Positions 32,681 to 40,048 of a stretch of 40,048 nt of DNA are shown here, one piece after another. A program made the position numbers and the translations under genes. The notes under the pieces are model-generated. The model worked only from the letters and a program-made list of their open reading frames with translations. It was not told the origin of the DNA and did not search any database. Within the stretch, counting starts at the first letter, position 1; each line of letters begins with the position of its first letter. Source of the stretch: an uncultured Lachnospiraceae bacterium (lineage in GTDB: Bacteria > Bacillota > Clostridia > Lachnospirales > Lachnospiraceae); assembly GCA_946040795.1 (NCBI GenBank), contig CAMGCK010000012.1:1-40048 (forward strand), written 5' to 3'.

Positions 32681-34422
32681 TGAATAGATCCACACTGAAA
32701 AAAGTACTGCACGCGATCAGCCCCTACCGTTTTCAGGTGGGCTTATCCATCGGCATGGCCTTTTTGACAGTTGTTTCCACCCTGTATATTCCGATCCTGA
32801 TCGGTGACAGCGTGGACTGTATTCTGGGCGCGGGAAAAGTGGATTTTCCCGCACTCGGATCCATACTTCTCAAAATGGCGGTCGTGATCCTGGTCACGGC
32901 CGTTTGTCAGTGGGTGATGAACATCGTGAACAACCGGATCGTCTATTCGGTTACGACGGATCTGCGCCGCAGTGCATTTGACAATATCCAGCATCTGCCC
33001 ATTTCCTATCTGGACACGCATCCGTACGGCGACATCGTGAGCCGTGTGGTAGCGGATGTGGACCAGTTTGCCGATGGCCTGCTCATGGGCTTTACCCAGC
33101 TGTTTACCGGCGTCATGACGATCCTCGGAACGCTGATCTTCATGGTCTCCGTTAACATCTGGATCGCGCTTGTGGTCATTCTGATCACGCCGCTGTCGCT
33201 TTTTGTGGCCCGCTTCATCGCAAAGCGTTCCCACGATCATTTCAAAGCGCAGTCGGAAAGCCGCGGTGAAGAGACCGCTTTCATCAATGAGATCATTGTC
33301 AATGAAAAGGTGGTCAAGGCCTACGGACAGGAAGCGGAGGTTCTGGCAAAGTTTGATGAGATCAATGAACGCCTTGGAAAAAATTCCATGAAGGCGATCT
33401 TTTTCTCTTCCCTGACCAACCCCTGTACGCGCTTTGTCAATGCCATTGTGTATGCCGGCGTCGGTGTATTCGGTGCATTGTTTGTATTACGAGGCAGTCT
33501 TTCCGTTGGTCAGCTGACCTGTTTCCTGACTTATGCCAACCAGTATACCAAGCCATTCAATGAGATCTCCGGCGTTGTGACGGAGCTTCAGAACGCGATG
33601 GTCTGCGCCGCACGTCTGTTTGAACTCATTGAAATGAAGCCGGAGGACCCCGCACCGGAGAAACCGGCACACAACGAAGCGCCGAAGGGCCATGTGGTAT
33701 TTGATAATGTATCGTTCTCTTACGTGCCGGAAAAACCGCTGATCCGCAATCTTTCGCTGGAAGCCAAACCCGGACAGCATGTGGCGATCGTCGGTCATAC
33801 CGGCTGCGGCAAGACCACACTCATTAATCTCATCATGCGTTTTTACGATGTCAGTGAAGGCGCGATCCGGATCGACGGTGTGGACATCCGCGACATGGAG
33901 CGCGGGGAACTCCGCCAGATGTTCGGCATGGTGCTGCAGGAGACCTGGCTGCAGAGCGGTACGATCCGCGAAAACATTGTCACGGGAAAGCCCGATGCCA
34001 CAGAAGAGGAAATCATCGCGGCAGCAAAGGCTTCTCATGCGCACAGCTTTATCAAACGTCTTCCGAATGGCTACGATACGGTGATTGGTGAAGACGGAGG
34101 CGGCTTGTCACAGGGGCAGAAACAGCTTCTCTGCATTACGCGTGTCATGCTGTGTCTTCCGCCGATGCTGATTCTGGACGAGGCAACATCGTCCATCGAT
34201 ACCCGAACGGAAATGAGCATTCAGCGCGCATTCAACAAAATGATGAAGGGGCGTACAAGCTTCATCGTCGCGCACCGCCTTTCCACGATCCGCAGCGCGG
34301 ATATCATCCTGGTCATGGATCAGGGCCACGTGGTGGAGCAGGGCTCTCATGAAGAACTGCTGGAAAAGAAGGGTGCATACTACGAATTGTATCAGAGCCA
34401 GTTTGCCGGCGTGGCAATCTGA
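32680..34422 (+). CDS. ABC exporter half-transporter, TM288/BmrD-like (LSQGQ signature)
   Basis: A 580-residue type IV ABC exporter: six transmembrane helices (about 15-300) fused to a nucleotide-binding domain (about 335-575). Walker A is GHTGCGKTT (372-380), Walker B MLILDEATSSID with catalytic Glu501, and the H-loop VAHRLST with His532; all are canonical. The signature motif is LSQGQ (476-480) instead of LSGGQ, the variant known from the TM288 half of heterodimeric exporters. Such a subunit needs a partner carrying a degenerate Walker B; the half-exporter at 37093-38832 fits. Start overlaps the ROK kinase stop by 1 nt. Substrate unknown: lipids, drugs or peptides are possible. Confidence 0.92.
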   Translation: MNRSTLKKVLHAISPYRFQVGLSIGMAFLTVVSTLYIPILIGDSVDCILGAGKVDFPALGSILLKMAVVILVTAVCQWVMNIVNNRIVYSVTTDLRRSAFDNIQHLPISYLDTHPYGDIVSRVVADVDQFADGLLMGFTQLFTGVMTILGTLIFMVSVNIWIALVVILITPLSLFVARFIAKRSHDHFKAQSESRGEETAFINEIIVNEKVVKAYGQEAEVLAKFDEINERLGKNSMKAIFFSSLTNPCTRFVNAIVYAGVGVFGALFVLRGSLSVGQLTCFLTYANQYTKPFNEISGVVTELQNAMVCAARLFELIEMKPEDPAPEKPAHNEAPKGHVVFDNVSFSYVPEKPLIRNLSLEAKPGQHVAIVGHTGCGKTTLINLIMRFYDVSEGAIRIDGVDIRDMERGELRQMFGMVLQETWLQSGTIRENIVTGKPDATEEEIIAAAKASHAHSFIKRLPNGYDTVIGEDGGGLSQGQKQLLCITRVMLCLPPMLILDEATSSIDTRTEMSIQRAFNKMMKGRTSFIVAHRLSTIRSADIILVMDQGHVVEQGSHEELLEKKGAYYELYQSQFAGVAI

Positions 34423-34495
34423 CGTGTGAAAGACCGTAAAGCACTAAGAGTGCCTGCGGCTGTATACAAACAGAGAAAATCTGCAAATTAGAAAC

Positions 34496-34545
34496 GGCGC
34501 TGTGAAAAAATCATTTTGATTTTTTCACAGCGCCTTCTTTGTGTT
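34496..34545. terminator. Perfect 18-bp terminator hairpin after the first ABC exporter gene
   Basis: GGCGCTGTGAAAAAATCA (34496-34513) and its exact inverse complement at 34517-34534, with a 3-nt loop, then TTCTTTG. A related, less perfect copy lies at 19799-19833. It starts about 75 nt after the ABC gene stop. Confidence 0.85.
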
Positions 34546-34547
34546 AT

Positions 34548-34576
34548 GGGGTTATTTCATAGCCCCGTTTCTTTTT
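34548..34576 (+). terminator. Second, adjacent intrinsic terminator
   Basis: 8-bp stem GGGGTTAT (34548-34555) / ATAGCCCC (34559-34566), one G-U pair, 3-nt loop, followed by GTTTCTTTTT. It overlaps the first unit of the degenerate repeat cluster. Confidence 0.65.
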
Positions 34577-34645
34577 GTGTCACAGTAAAATGACAACGGG
34601 GCCGTTTTTTTTTGTCACTTTTGTGACGATGGGGACGTTTCTTTA
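34559..34645 (+). repeat. Three degenerate tandem units of a GGGGnCGTTTnTTT-type intergenic repeat
   Basis: The blocks CCCCGTTTCTTTTTGT (34563-34578), GGGGCCGTTTTTTTTTGT (34598-34615) and GGGGACGTTTCTTTACA (34631-34647) recur with a 33-37 nt period. TGTCAC or TGACAACGG / TGACGATGG sequences lie between them, including the palindrome GTCACTTTTGTGAC (34614-34627). Resembles REP-like elements that I recall from Clostridia; no transposase is present. Confidence 0.55.
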
Positions 34646-34667
34646 CAAAAATCAGAAAAACTTTGTT

Positions 34668-35672
34668 TTACAGCAGAATCACATTGTGATCAGCGCAGGC
34701 TTTCCGCATGTCTTCCGGCCACAGGCTGGACTGAACTTCACCTACGTGTACACGGCCCAGGAGCAGCATGCACAGGCGGGACTGGCCGATACCGCCGCCG
34801 ATGGTGTACGGAAGATCCTTGTTTAAGAGCATTTTGTGATACGGGAGCTCTGCGCGTTCGGTGCAGCCGGCTTTTTCAAGCTGAGATGCCAGCGAATCCT
34901 CATCCACACGGATACCCATGCTGGAGATTTCCAGTGCGCACTGAAGCGGCTCATACCAGAAAAGAATATCGCCGTTTAACTGCCAGTCATCGTAGTCCGG
35001 AGCGCGTCCGTCGTGCGGTTCGCCGTTTGACAGCTTCTCGCCGATGCGCATCAGGAATACACAGCCCAGTTCTTTGGTGATCAGATTCTCACGCTCCTTG
35101 GGCGTTTTATCGGGATAGCGCTGCAGCAGCTCTTCACTGTCCACAAAATGGATCTCATTCGGCAGATGATAGAAGGCATTCGGATACTTGTACCAGACCT
35201 CATGCTGCATATGCTTGATGACCTTGAAGATGGTCTTCACGGTTTCCTGCAGCGTCTCAATTGTACGCTGTTCCTTGGTAATGACTTTTTCCCAGTCCCA
35301 CTGATCCACATAGACGGAATGAAGATTGTCCATGTCCTCATCACGGCGGATCGCGTTCATGTTGGTGTAAAGGCCCTCACCCGGCTGGAAGCCGTAGGTC
35401 TTCAGTGCCATTCTTTTCCACTTTGCCAGAGACTGAACAACTTCAATGTCCTGTCCGGGCAGCGCTTTGATATCAAAACCGACGGGACGTTCCACGCCGT
35501 TCAGATTGTCATTTAAGCCGCTGTCCTTGGTGACAAACAGCGGAGCGGAGATACGTTCCAGGTTCATTTCCTTGCCGAATTCCTTCTGGAAGGTATCACG
35601 GATGTATTTGATGGCTTCCTGCGTCTCACGAACGGTAAGATGCGGATCATAGTTTTCCGGTAAATACAGCAT
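34668..35672 (-). CDS. asnA: Aspartate--ammonia ligase (asparagine synthetase A)
   Basis: ATP-dependent amidation of aspartate using free ammonia, giving asparagine, AMP and PPi. The 334-residue length is normal. The protein is a class II aminoacyl-tRNA-synthetase-like fold: [23 protein letters not shown] (about 42-64, read in two parts) forms the substrate pocket; [23 protein letters not shown], and the C-terminal [15 protein letters not shown] provide ATP-binding motifs 2 and 3. The ATG at 35672 follows GGAGAACG. It has its own promoter, divergent from the M18 peptidase gene. It runs opposite to all neighbours and separates the two ABC half-exporters. Confidence 0.95.
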   Translation of the reverse strand: MLYLPENYDPHLTVRETQEAIKYIRDTFQKEFGKEMNLERISAPLFVTKDSGLNDNLNGVERPVGFDIKALPGQDIEVVQSLAKWKRMALKTYGFQPGEGLYTNMNAIRRDEDMDNLHSVYVDQWDWEKVITKEQRTIETLQETVKTIFKVIKHMQHEVWYKYPNAFYHLPNEIHFVDSEELLQRYPDKTPKERENLITKELGCVFLMRIGEKLSNGEPHDGRAPDYDDWQLNGDILFWYEPLQCALEISSMGIRVDEDSLASQLEKAGCTERAELPYHKMLLNKDLPYTIGGGIGQSRLCMLLLGRVHVGEVQSSLWPEDMRKACADHNVILL

Positions 35673-35702
35673 AATCGTTCTCCATAAATAAAATAATGCT
35701 TT

Positions 35703-35731
35703 ATTATACTAAAGTGGTATTAAAAAATCAA
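35703..35731 (-). promoter_or_regulatory. Promoter of asnA
   Basis: On the minus strand: -35 TTGATT (35731-35726), 17-bp spacer, -10 TATAAT (35708-35703). The leader would be about 25-30 nt. Confidence 0.75.
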
Positions 35732-35769
35732 GTATAAATTACCGGACGGCGGTGTTCGGGAGAACCTGC

Positions 35770-35798
35770 TTGCCTGAAAGAGAAGAGAGTGATAAAAT
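35770..35798 (+). promoter_or_regulatory. Promoter of the M18 peptidase-ABC-HAD operon
   Basis: -35 TTGCCT (35770-35775), 17-bp spacer, -10 TAAAAT (35793-35798). It is divergent from the asnA promoter with about 38 bp between the -35 boxes. Confidence 0.6.
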
Positions 35799-35829
35799 AA
35801 CGATATCTGTGGGAATCGAAAGGAGCAAT

Positions 35830-37092
35830 ATGGAACTTCTTGAATTTTTAAAGAAAACACCGACCGCGTTTCATGCGGCTGCGGAACTGGAAAAGATCCT
35901 GAACGCGGAGGGCGCTGTCCGTCTTTCCGAAAAGAAAAACTGGAGTATCGAGCCCGGAAAAACATACTATACGGTGCGCAATGAATCTGCGCTGATTGCG
36001 TTTCGGGTACCGGAGAATGCTTTCGACGAAGAGAAAAAGGGCTTCCGCGTGTTTGCGGCCCATGGCGATTCTCCAACCTTTAAGATCAAGGAGAATCCGG
36101 AGAGCGTGGTTGAAAACCGTTATGTGAAGCTGAATGTGGAACGTTACGGCGGCATGATCATGTCTTCCTGGTTTGACCGCCCGCTGTCTGTGGCCGGCCG
36201 TGTTATTGTGCAGAACGGCAGCGCGTTGGAAAGCAAGCTGGTCAACATCGACCGGGATCTCCTCATGATCCCCAATGTGGCTATTCACATGAACCGCGAT
36301 GTGAACAGCGGTTATGACTACAACGCGCAGACGGATCTCTGCCCGCTGTACGGCGGAATAGAAGCCAAAGGCACGTTTATGAAGCAGGTGGCAGAGGCTG
36401 CGGGTGTTTCGGAAGAGGACATTCTGGGCCATGATCTGTTCCTGTACAACCGTATGGAGGGTACGGTCTGGGGAGCGGAAAAGGAATTTGTTTCCGCGGC
36501 AAAGATCGATGACTGTGAGTGCGCGCTGGGCGGTCTTCTGGGATTCTTAAAGGGAAGAAAAGAAGAACACATCACAGTCTACGCGATGTTTGACAATGAG
36601 GAAGTCGGTTCGCAGACCCGTCAGGGGGCAGGCTCTACCTTCCTTGCCGATGTCCTGACGCGGATCTCCGAAAATCTTGGCGATACCGCTTCCGTATATC
36701 AGATGCGCCTCGCGGATTCCTATATGATCTCCGCAGACAACGGCCATGCGGTCCACCCCAACCATCCGGAGAAGACGGACCCCACCAATCGTCCGGTATT
36801 AAACGGCGGTATTCTGCTCAAATTCAGCGCCAATCAGCGCTATACCACGGACGGCCTTTCCGCTGCCATGTTCAAGTCGATCTGCAAAGAGGCCGATGTG
36901 CCTTTCCAGATCTTCTTTAACCGGTCGGACATGCTGGGCGGCAGTACCCTCGGCAACATTTCCACATCACAGGTACCCTTCAACACGGCGGACATCGGCC
37001 TCACTCAGCTGGCCATGCACTCCAGCTATGAAACAGCGGGCGTTAAGGATTTTGATTACCTGGTGCGCTTTGCGGAAAAGCTGTTTGCGTAA
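35830..37092 (+). CDS. M18-family aminopeptidase (aspartyl aminopeptidase type)
   Basis: A 420-residue cytoplasmic zinc aminopeptidase removing N-terminal residues, typically acidic ones, from peptides. Metal and catalytic motifs are AAHGDSPTFKIKE (His78 ligand, Asp80), FDNEEVGSQT (254-263; Glu257 and Glu258 as base and ligand), ADNGHAVHPNHPEK, and the terminal HSSYETAG (His397 ligand). The fold splits into a catalytic domain and an inserted lid (about 90-230), as in M18. ATG 35830 follows AAAGGAG and is preferred over the upstream GTG 35752, which would add 26 unmatched residues. The ABC gene starts directly after its stop codon. Confidence 0.92.
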   Translation: MELLEFLKKTPTAFHAAAELEKILNAEGAVRLSEKKNWSIEPGKTYYTVRNESALIAFRVPENAFDEEKKGFRVFAAHGDSPTFKIKENPESVVENRYVKLNVERYGGMIMSSWFDRPLSVAGRVIVQNGSALESKLVNIDRDLLMIPNVAIHMNRDVNSGYDYNAQTDLCPLYGGIEAKGTFMKQVAEAAGVSEEDILGHDLFLYNRMEGTVWGAEKEFVSAAKIDDCECALGGLLGFLKGRKEEHITVYAMFDNEEVGSQTRQGAGSTFLADVLTRISENLGDTASVYQMRLADSYMISADNGHAVHPNHPEKTDPTNRPVLNGGILLKFSANQRYTTDGLSAAMFKSICKEADVPFQIFFNRSDMLGGSTLGNISTSQVPFNTADIGLTQLAMHSSYETAGVKDFDYLVRFAEKLFA

Positions 37093-38832
37093 ATGAAAAC
37101 ATTACTGAAAGACATTAAAAGTTATACAAAAGAAGTCATTCTGGCACCGCTTTTCAAGATGCTGGAGGCGGTATTTGAGTTGTTTGTGCCGCTTATCATG
37201 CAGCGGATCATCGATGTGGGCATCGGAAACCGGGACACCGGCTACATCCTGAAGATGAGCCTGGTGCTGGTGGGACTGGCCCTGATCGGACTTGTCTGCG
37301 CGGCAACGGCGCAGTATTTCAGCGCTAAGGCGGCTACGGGATTTTCCACTCAGCTTCGCCATAAAATGTTCCGTCATATTCAGACGATGAGCTTTACGCA
37401 ACTGGATCACATCGGCGCGTCAACGCTCATCACCCGCATGACCAGTGACATCAATCAGATCCAGAACGGCGTGAACCTGACGCTTCGACTGTTCATGCGT
37501 TCGCCTTTTGTGGTGTTTGGTGCCATGATCATGGCGTTTACCGTGGATGTAAAGGCTGCGCTGATCTTCGTTGTGGTCATTCCGCTGCTTTCCATCGTTG
37601 TGTTCGGCATCATGCTCCGGACCATGCCGCTGTATAAAAAAGTACAGGGCGCGCTGGACAAGGTCACGGGCCGCACCCGTGAAAACCTGACCGGAGTGCG
37701 TGTGATCCGGGCATTCAGCCGTGAGGATGAAGAGACGGAGTTTTTCCGGGAAGATACGGAAGAACTGAAGAATTTCCAGCTGTTTGTCGGGCGGATATCG
37801 GCATTCATGAATCCGGCAACGTATGTGATCGTTAACGGCGCGATCATCGTTCTGATCTATGTGGGCGCGATCCGTGTGAATGTGGGGCTTCTCACCCAGG
37901 GCATGGTCGTTGCGCTGATCAATTACATGAACCAGATCCTGGTGGAACTGATCAAGCTTGCCAATCTGATCATTCAGATGACCAAGGCGGCTGCCTGCGG
38001 AAACCGCGTGGAAGCGGTGCTGCAGGGCGGAAGCGCGGCGGAAGAAGCGGCGCTTCTGAAAAATCGGGAAGACCGGGAAACTGAAAAGGACTCAAATGCC
38101 GGGGACTATGTCGTGGAATTTGATCATCTGTCCATGCATTATGACGGTTCGTCGGAAAATGCGCTGACAGATGTTGCGCTTCGCGTTAAACGCGGAGAGA
38201 CCATTGGTATCATCGGCGGTACAGGCTCCGGTAAATCCACGCTGGTTCATCTGATTCCGGGCTTCTACCCGACGGAAGAGAACATGCTGAAGGTGGATGG
38301 CCGTGATGTCCGGGCTTATGATGTGGTCACGCTTCGCGATAAGATCGGCATCGTTCTGCAGAAGGCGGTCCTTTTTAAGGGAACTATCCGCGAAAATCTG
38401 CTTTGGGGAAAACCGGATGCTTCGGACGAGGAACTCTGGGAAGCACTTGAAAAAGCACAGGCAGCGGAGGTGGTCCGCGGGAAAGAGGGCATGCTGGACG
38501 CGGAAGTCGAGCAGGAAGGCCGGAATTTCTCCGGCGGACAGCGGCAGCGAATTGCCATCGCCCGCGCGCTTGTAAAGAAACCGGAGATCCTGATTCTGGA
38601 TGACAGCGCGTCGGCGCTGGACTTTGCGACAGACGCAAAACTGCGGCAGGCTGTTTCTGAAATGGATCCCGATATGACGATTTTTATTATTTCACAGCGT
38701 GCGGCTTCCGTCATGGGTGCGGATCAGATTGTTGTGCTGGATGACGGCCGGGTGGCTGCAGTGGGCCATCATAATGAACTGCTAAAAGATTGTGAGGTTT
38801 ACAAAGAGATCTATGACACTCAATTCAACTAA
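37093..38832 (+). CDS. ABC exporter half-transporter, TM287/BmrC-like (degenerate catalytic site)
   Basis: A 579-residue exporter with six transmembrane helices (about 15-300) and a nucleotide-binding domain. Walker A GGTGSGKST (375-383) and signature FSGGQ (479-483) are intact. Walker B ends ILILDDSASALD, putting Asp504 in place of the catalytic Glu, and the H-loop is ISQRAAS, with Gln535 in place of His. This pairing of changes defines the degenerate half of TM287/288-type heterodimers. The gene starts immediately after the M18 stop with no strong ribosome-binding site, so it probably relies on translational coupling. The following HAD gene overlaps its 3' end by 20 nt. A homodimer would be expected to hydrolyse ATP poorly. 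Confidence 0.92.
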   Translation: MKTLLKDIKSYTKEVILAPLFKMLEAVFELFVPLIMQRIIDVGIGNRDTGYILKMSLVLVGLALIGLVCAATAQYFSAKAATGFSTQLRHKMFRHIQTMSFTQLDHIGASTLITRMTSDINQIQNGVNLTLRLFMRSPFVVFGAMIMAFTVDVKAALIFVVVIPLLSIVVFGIMLRTMPLYKKVQGALDKVTGRTRENLTGVRVIRAFSREDEETEFFREDTEELKNFQLFVGRISAFMNPATYVIVNGAIIVLIYVGAIRVNVGLLTQGMVVALINYMNQILVELIKLANLIIQMTKAAACGNRVEAVLQGGSAAEEAALLKNREDRETEKDSNAGDYVVEFDHLSMHYDGSSENALTDVALRVKRGETIGIIGGTGSGKSTLVHLIPGFYPTEENMLKVDGRDVRAYDVVTLRDKIGIVLQKAVLFKGTIRENLLWGKPDASDEELWEALEKAQAAEVVRGKEGMLDAEVEQEGRNFSGGQRQRIAIARALVKKPEILILDDSASALDFATDAKLRQAVSEMDPDMTIFIISQRAASVMGADQIVVLDDGRVAAVGHHNELLKDCEVYKEIYDTQFN

Positions 38833-39469
38833 AAAGTATATTCTCTGGGATATGGACGGTACACTGCTGGACTCCGAGCCGCAGCATTACCGCGCCTGGA
38901 AGCGGATCTTTGAAGAAGAGTTTGGCATCGAACTGGATTGGGAGCTTTACAAGCCCTGCATCGGTGCAACGGCACCGGTGCTGGACGGCATCATTCGGGA
39001 GAACTATGGAATCGATTTTGAGAGTCATCCGGCCAAGGCACGCTGCAGTGCGATGATCCGCGCCATTGAGGACGAAGAGGGCTTCCGTCCGGTGAAAGGC
39101 ATTCACGAGATCCTGGAATACCTGACTGAAAAAGGGTATGTGATGGCAGTGGCATCGTCTTCGTCTATCGATTACATTGAGCGCTGTACCGGCGGAATCG
39201 GCATCCGCAAGTATTTCAAGGTTCTGTTCTCCGGTATGAATGTGGCACATTCCAAGCCGGCTCCGGATACCTTCCTCGGCGCGGCGGAAGCACTCGGCGC
39301 AAAACCGGAAGAGTGTGTGGTCATGGAGGATTCCGAAAACGGAACCAAGGCCGGACGCGCAGCGGGCATGCTGACGATCGGCTATGTCAATCCGGGAAGC
39401 GGTGATCAGGACCTGTCTGCAGCGGAAATCCGCATTCATGACATGAGTGAACTCCGGGAGATCCTGTAA
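38813..39469 (+). CDS. HAD-superfamily hydrolase, beta-phosphoglucomutase-like
   Basis: A 218-residue cytoplasmic HAD subfamily IA protein. Motif I is WDMDGTLLDSEP (12-23; nucleophile Asp13, acid/base Asp15), motif II ASSSS (Ser), motif III SKPAPDTFL (Lys) and motif IV VMEDSENG (two acidic residues for Mg). A helical cap follows motif I. These features fit sugar-phosphate phosphatases and beta-phosphoglucomutases; the substrate cannot be assigned. ATG 38813 is favoured (next to AAAGAGAT); a GTG at 38792 in the same frame is possible. It overlaps the ABC gene by 20 nt, so the M18-ABC-HAD genes form one transcription unit. Confidence 0.87.
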   Translation: MTLNSTKKYILWDMDGTLLDSEPQHYRAWKRIFEEEFGIELDWELYKPCIGATAPVLDGIIRENYGIDFESHPAKARCSAMIRAIEDEEGFRPVKGIHEILEYLTEKGYVMAVASSSSIDYIERCTGGIGIRKYFKVLFSGMNVAHSKPAPDTFLGAAEALGAKPEECVVMEDSENGTKAGRAAGMLTIGYVNPGSGDQDLSAAEIRIHDMSELREIL

Positions 39470-39615
39470 GGTTTTCAACTGTTTTGCATTGAGAGGTATT
39501 GGAATCGTCGGAGGCTCCGGTGCGGCGAAGAAGCACACATCGCACGGTACGCCCACAGGTGTATAGAAGTGCGCCATTACGATTCGACAAATCGGAATTT
39601 GTGGAGGTGTTTCAA

Positions 39616-39975
39616 ATGAGAAGAATAGTATCGCTTATAATGTGTATGCTGCTTATAGTTTCATTAAATGGTTGCGGAACAAACACTACTGATACTAAGA
39701 CAGAAGAAATGCCTGTTGATTATGGTGATGCTGTAACTGTAGCTCGAGATGAATTCAATCGTACTTTTTCTGAATTTACAAATTTGCAAATAACAGAAAC
39801 GTCTACGATGGCAAGAACGACCAGTACAGAAAGAGTAGTAATTCAATTCAGCTATTCATCAGATAATGGAGATGGAGTATACGGATTTGAGATGGAAAAA
39901 ACTGCTACTGGTTCGTATGACATTATTCAACAAGGTGAAGATGTAACCATTGATAATTTGGTTAAGAAGCAATAA
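39616..39975 (+). CDS. Small predicted lipoprotein, AT-rich
   Basis: A 119-residue protein I do not recognise. It has a classical lipoprotein signal: basic RR at 2-3, a hydrophobic stretch, then the lipobox SLNGC at about 16-20, so Cys20 should be lipidated and the mature ~100 residues face outside. The mature part is acidic and Thr/Ser-rich with alternating strands (VVIQFSYSSDNGDGVYGFEME), suggesting a small beta-fold. ATG 39616 follows GTGGAGGTG and is preferred over an upstream in-frame start. Base composition departs from the neighbours (22/60 and 20/60 GC in two lines against 34/60 in the HAD gene), suggesting later acquisition. No terminator or promoter is clear in the 146 nt before it. 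Confidence 0.72.
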   Translation: MRRIVSLIMCMLLIVSLNGCGTNTTDTKTEEMPVDYGDAVTVARDEFNRTFSEFTNLQITETSTMARTTSTERVVIQFSYSSDNGDGVYGFEMEKTATGSYDIIQQGEDVTIDNLVKKQ

Positions 39976-40018
39976 GAACTTAGAATTTGTGCGACCGATT
40001 ACAGGAAGGAGAAGGATA

Positions 40019-40048
40019 ATGGCTATCACATTAAAGAAAGCAACGAGA
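40019..40048 (+). CDS. Start of a further gene (truncated by window edge)
   Basis: An ATG at 40019 after AGGAAGGAGAAGG opens a frame with ten visible codons (MAITLKKATR). Too short to assign. The strong ribosome-binding site and the 43-nt distance from the lipoprotein stop suggest a real, possibly cotranscribed gene. Confidence 0.5.
   Translation, partial: MAITLKKATR

Noticed and set aside
34559-34650. CRISPR-like short repeats
   Set aside because: Only three degenerate units, variable spacing of 33-37 nt, no unique spacers and no cas genes.
39470-39615. Possible tRNA or attachment site between the HAD gene and the AT-rich lipoprotein gene
   Set aside because: No cloverleaf, no GTTCGAATC-type T-arm and no direct repeat visible within the window.

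Overview
The window looks like chromosomal DNA from an anaerobic, Gram-positive-type member of the Clostridia, probably Lachnospiraceae-like. The reasons are strong AGGAGG-type ribosome binding sites, textbook sigma-A promoters with 17-bp spacers, a FakA/FakB (DegV) fatty-acid kinase, PlsY, a CBS/DRTGG-type family II pyrophosphatase, AsnA-type asparagine synthetase, oxygen-sensitive activase-type Fe-S proteins and a DUF5711-like membrane protein. GC content is moderate to high (34 of 60 bases counted at 39301-39360). It falls sharply at the right end (22/60 and 20/60 in two counted lines of the last lipoprotein gene). The genus call is inference; no rRNA, tRNA, CRISPR array or transposase gene was seen.

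Layout. 1-4283: the 3' part of a large FtsX/MacB-type ABC permease, a membrane-anchored peptidoglycan amidase, and a convergent TauE/SafE exporter. 4486-10822: a GH106-like glycosidase, a TtcA-like PP-loop protein, a CBS-domain pyrophosphatase and a small bacterial-PH protein. 10927-19617 (all minus strand): DAHP synthase with its own promoter, and upstream of it an apparent four-gene lipid operon, fakB(degV)-fakA-plsY-giant BcrA/HgdC-type activase/dehydratase. 19910-21669: an OmpR/sensor-kinase pair (minus). 22027-26190: a GH2-like glycosidase and a DUF5711-like anchored beta-propeller protein. 26261-32680: central metabolism and translation (transketolase, class II aldolase, an EF-G paralogue, ROK glucokinase). 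32680-38832: two ABC-exporter half-transporters separated by asnA (minus) and an M18 aminopeptidase. 38813-end: a HAD phosphatase/phosphomutase, then an AT-rich lipoprotein gene and the start of one more gene.

How the genes fit together. The most interesting unit is the lipid operon. FakB and FakA turn free fatty acids into acyl-phosphate and PlsY places the acyl group on glycerol-3-phosphate. The last gene encodes a 1412-residue protein with two ATPase/Fe-S activase domains and dehydratase-like domains, the architecture described for the anaerobic plasmalogen enzymes PlsA and PlsR, here in one polypeptide. I therefore propose it makes plasmalogens from the ester phospholipids produced by its neighbours. 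The second notable point is a complementary pair of ABC half-exporters. One has LSQGQ with a normal Walker B/H-loop. The other has a normal signature but an Asp for the catalytic Glu and a Gln for the H-loop His. This matches the two halves of a TM287/288- or BmrCD-like heterodimer, but the genes are 2.7 kb apart and separated by unrelated genes and a terminator/repeat cluster. Other points are an EF-G paralogue with altered G motifs, inverted repeats overlapping or abutting the aroF and ROK promoters, and a terminator embedded in the coding region of an opposing gene.
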